From Candidatus Tectimicrobiota bacterium (lineage in GTDB: Bacteria; UBA8248), in assembly GCA_016184445.1 (NCBI GenBank), contig JACPCT010000285.1, forward strand, positions 1 through 8,088: a stretch of DNA of 8,088 bases, written 5' to 3'. Below, piece after piece: positions 6,373-8,088 of this stretch (its first letter is position 1; every line of letters starts with the position of its first letter). The position numbers and the translations under genes are program-made. The notes below the pieces were generated by a model. That model was given only the letters and a program-made list of their open reading frames with translations, ran no database searches and was not told the origin of the DNA.

Positions 6373-7236
6373 GTGAGCTTCATCTCCTTCGTCGTCCTCT
6401 TCCTCTCCGGCGACCCGACGGACATCCTCGTGGGGGAGGACTGGACACGCGAAGAGGTCCAGCGGCTCCGCCACGACATGGGGCTCGACAAGCCCTGGCT
6501 CGTCCAGTACGCGCTCTATGCGGGCCGGGCCGTGCGGGGGGACTTCGGCGAGAGCCTGCGCTACCGCCGCCCGGCCTTTGATCTTATCGCCGAGCGCCTG
6601 CCCGCCACCCTGGAGCTGGCCCTCGTCGCCCTCTTCCTCTCCATCATCCTCGCCCTGCCGGTGGGGGTGCTGAGCGCCGTGAAGCGCGGCTCCCTCTACG
6701 ACCAGGGGGGCATGGTCTTCGCCCTCGTCGGCCAGGCCATGCCGGTCTTCTGGCTCGGCCTCATGCTCATCCTCATCTTCGGGGTGGACCTGGGCTGGCT
6801 CCCCGTGAGCGGGCGGGGCACCCTGGCCCACCTCGCGCTCCCGGCCCTGTCGCTCGCGACCTACTCCATCGCGCGCAACACGCGGGTGATCCGCAGCTCC
6901 ATGCTCGACGTCCTCAAGAACGAGTACATCACCACGGCGCGCGCCAAGGGCCTCTCCGAATGGATCGTCGTCCACCTGCATGCCCTGCGGAACGCCATGA
7001 TCCCCGTCGTGACCATCATCGGGCTCGAGTTCGGCCACCTGCTGGGCGGCGCCGTGATCGTGGAGACCATCTTCGCCTGGCCGGGCATCGGGCGGCTGAT
7101 GATCCAGGCCGTCTACGCCAAGGACTTCCCCCTCGTCCAGGCCTCGGTCACCATCACCGCGCTCATCTTCGTCTCCCTGAACTTCATCGTGGATATGCTC
7201 TACTCCGTCCTCGACCCCCGGGTGCGCCTGAATTGA
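6373..7236 (+). CDS. ABC transporter permease, DppB/OppB family, with an abnormal N-terminus
   Basis: From GTG 6373 to TGA 7234-7236 the frame gives 287 residues, shorter than typical DppB proteins (about 305-340). Family marks are clear: SGDPTDILVGE (12-22), GLDKPWLVQY (37-46), RGDFGESL (55-62), LPATLELALVALFLS (76-90), the EAA-like loop TTARAKGL (187-194) with LRNAMIPVVT (205-214), ETIFAWPGIGRL (231-242) and the ending DPRVRLN. The oddity is the start. The first membrane helix should begin before GTG 6373, and the preceding codons do encode its first half (GRAVLVIAG, 6346-6372). These codons contain no ATG, GTG or TTG and follow directly on the in-frame TAG of the binding-protein gene; the usual leader of some ten residues ending in an Arg pair is missing. 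No ribosome binding site precedes GTG 6373. It is therefore truncated, affected by a sequence error, or started at a rare codon such as CTG 6358. The rest of the frame looks intact and conserved. Confidence 0.85.
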   Translation: MSFISFVVLFLSGDPTDILVGEDWTREEVQRLRHDMGLDKPWLVQYALYAGRAVRGDFGESLRYRRPAFDLIAERLPATLELALVALFLSIILALPVGVLSAVKRGSLYDQGGMVFALVGQAMPVFWLGLMLILIFGVDLGWLPVSGRGTLAHLALPALSLATYSIARNTRVIRSSMLDVLKNEYITTARAKGLSEWIVVHLHALRNAMIPVVTIIGLEFGHLLGGAVIVETIFAWPGIGRLMIQAVYAKDFPLVQASVTITALIFVSLNFIVDMLYSVLDPRVRLN

Positions 7237-8088
7237 CCGCCTACTACTGGGACGCGGCCTCGCTCGGCCACGACACGGGCGGCTTCGTCGAGGGGATCCC
7301 CCGGGCCGAGCGCCTGCGGCCCGCCCGGCTGGCGGGGCGCGTCCCCGGCCTGGACCACCGGCCGGTGCGCCCCCACGGGGCGGAGGAGTGGGTGTTGCGC
7401 GTCCACGAGCCCGGCCACCTGGAGCGTGTCCGCCGGGTGTGCGCCCGGGGGCCAGGCCTCCTGGACCATCCGGACACCCTGGTGGGCGGCCCCGGCAGCC
7501 TCGCCGCCGCCCTCGCCGCGGTGGACGCCGCCCTGACCGCCGCCGACGTCGTGGCGGCCGGGGAAGTGGAGAACGCCCTCTGCGCCGTGCGCCCGCCGGG
7601 CCACCACGCGCTGCCGGACTACTCGATGGGCTTCTGCCTCTTCGGCACCATCTCCATCCTGGCCCGCTACCTCCAGGAACGCCACGGCCTGCGCCGCCTC
7701 GCCATCGTGGACTGGGACGTCCACCACGGGAACGGCACCCAGGCCGTCTTCTGGCGGGACCCGGACGTCTTCTTCACTTCCCTCCACCAGTTCCCCTTTT
7801 ACCCGGGCACGGGGGCGGCCGATGAGCGGGGGGAGGGCCCCGGGGAGGGGACCACCCTCAACGTCCCTCTTCCAGCCGGTACGGCCGAGGGGACCTATCT
7901 CGCCCGCTTCGAGGGGGAGGTCCTCGCCGCCATCGAGAAGCACGCCCCCGAGGCCATCCTCGTCTCGGCCGGCTTCGACGCCCACGAGGCGGACCCCTTG
8001 GGGGGCCTCCTGCTGACCGAGGGGGCCTTCGCCCGGATGACCCGGGGGCTCAAGGAGCTGGCCGGGAGGCGCTGCGGGGGGCGTATCG
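7233..8088 (+). CDS. Histone deacetylase / acetylpolyamine amidohydrolase family enzyme, C-terminus cut by the right window edge
   Basis: The frame opens at TTG 7233, overlapping the TGA of the permease (TTGA), which suggests translational coupling, and runs 285 codons to the edge. It belongs to the arginase/deacetylase fold of zinc amidohydrolases (class II HDAC-like, acetylpolyamine amidohydrolase, AcuC). RPPGHHA (120-126) carries the catalytic His pair H124/H125. DWDVHHGNGTQ (160-170) carries zinc ligands D162 and H164. SLHQFPFYPGTG is the typical following strand. SAGFDAHEADPLG (245-257) carries the third ligand D249. The catalytic tyrosine of the GGY motif would fall just past the window. 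The N-terminal HPE motif of the family is replaced by FVEGIPRAERL (18-28). There is no signal peptide, so it is cytoplasmic. Bacterial members remove acetyl or other acyl groups from polyamines, amides or proteins. Co-transcription with a peptide-type importer suggests a small imported acylated amine or amide. Family near certain, substrate unknown. Confidence 0.95.
   Translation, partial: MTAYYWDAASLGHDTGGFVEGIPRAERLRPARLAGRVPGLDHRPVRPHGAEEWVLRVHEPGHLERVRRVCARGPGLLDHPDTLVGGPGSLAAALAAVDAALTAADVVAAGEVENALCAVRPPGHHALPDYSMGFCLFGTISILARYLQERHGLRRLAIVDWDVHHGNGTQAVFWRDPDVFFTSLHQFPFYPGTGAADERGEGPGEGTTLNVPLPAGTAEGTYLARFEGEVLAAIEKHAPEAILVSAGFDAHEADPLGGLLLTEGAFARMTRGLKELAGRRCGGRI

Noticed and set aside
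3807..7038. Long minus-strand open frames (493 and 753 codons) opposite the transporter genes
   Set aside because: Rich in His, Asp, Gly and Arg with no domain motif. The opposite strand carries clear permease and binding-protein sequences, so these are mirror frames.
4783..7236. A single binding-protein-permease fusion read through the TAG at 6343
   Set aside because: The lipoprotein ends outside the membrane, whereas the DppB N-terminus must lie in the cytoplasm, so a direct fusion would have the wrong topology. TAG also ends other genes here, so it is not reassigned.

Overview
The window is very GC-rich bacterial chromosomal DNA (clearly above 65% G+C by eye). Codon third positions are dominated by G and C, and GTG and TTG starts are common. 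It is tightly packed with metabolic and transport genes. There are no rRNA or tRNA genes, no insertion sequences and no CRISPR repeats. The style (peptide-type ABC transporter, ATP-grasp enzymes, HDAC-family amidohydrolase, extreme GC) suits an uncultured environmental bacterium of the broad deltaproteobacterial / Rokubacteria / Tectomicrobia sort. That placement is inference only; no gene here fixes the taxon.

Left half (1-3629, minus strand). Three closely spaced genes read leftward from a promoter near 3700: an ATP-grasp enzyme (3629-2193), a P-loop protein resembling dethiobiotin synthetase / DUF1611 (2180-999), and a second ATP-grasp-like protein (987 to beyond the left edge). The gaps are only 11-12 bases, and the ribosome binding sites of the second and third genes overlap the preceding stop codons, so this is one operon. 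ATP-grasp enzymes usually join a carboxylate to an amine through an acyl-phosphate. Two of them around a DTBS/DUF1611-like P-loop protein suggest a small pathway making or modifying a peptide-like or amide-containing metabolite. I do not recognise this trio as a described pathway, and it is the best candidate here for something new.

Centre (3630-3845). A divergent intergenic region holds a good sigma-70-like promoter for the leftward operon, a 10-bp perfect palindrome inside its spacer, and a weaker possible promoter for the rightward operon.

Right half (3846-8088, plus strand). A DppC/OppC-type permease, a family-5 solute-binding lipoprotein, a DppB/OppB-type permease and an HDAC / acetylpolyamine amidohydrolase-family enzyme (cut by the right edge) form a second operon. 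The order C - binding protein - B is unusual, and no ATPase genes are in the window. The DppB-like gene lacks a normal start: its first membrane helix begins straight after the in-frame TAG that ends the binding protein, so it is either truncated, mis-sequenced or started unusually. The last gene overlaps it through a TTGA junction. A reasonable reading is that the transporter imports a peptide- or polyamine-like compound and the zinc hydrolase deacylates it inside the cell. Whether the divergent ATP-grasp operon works on the same compound is a guess from proximity.
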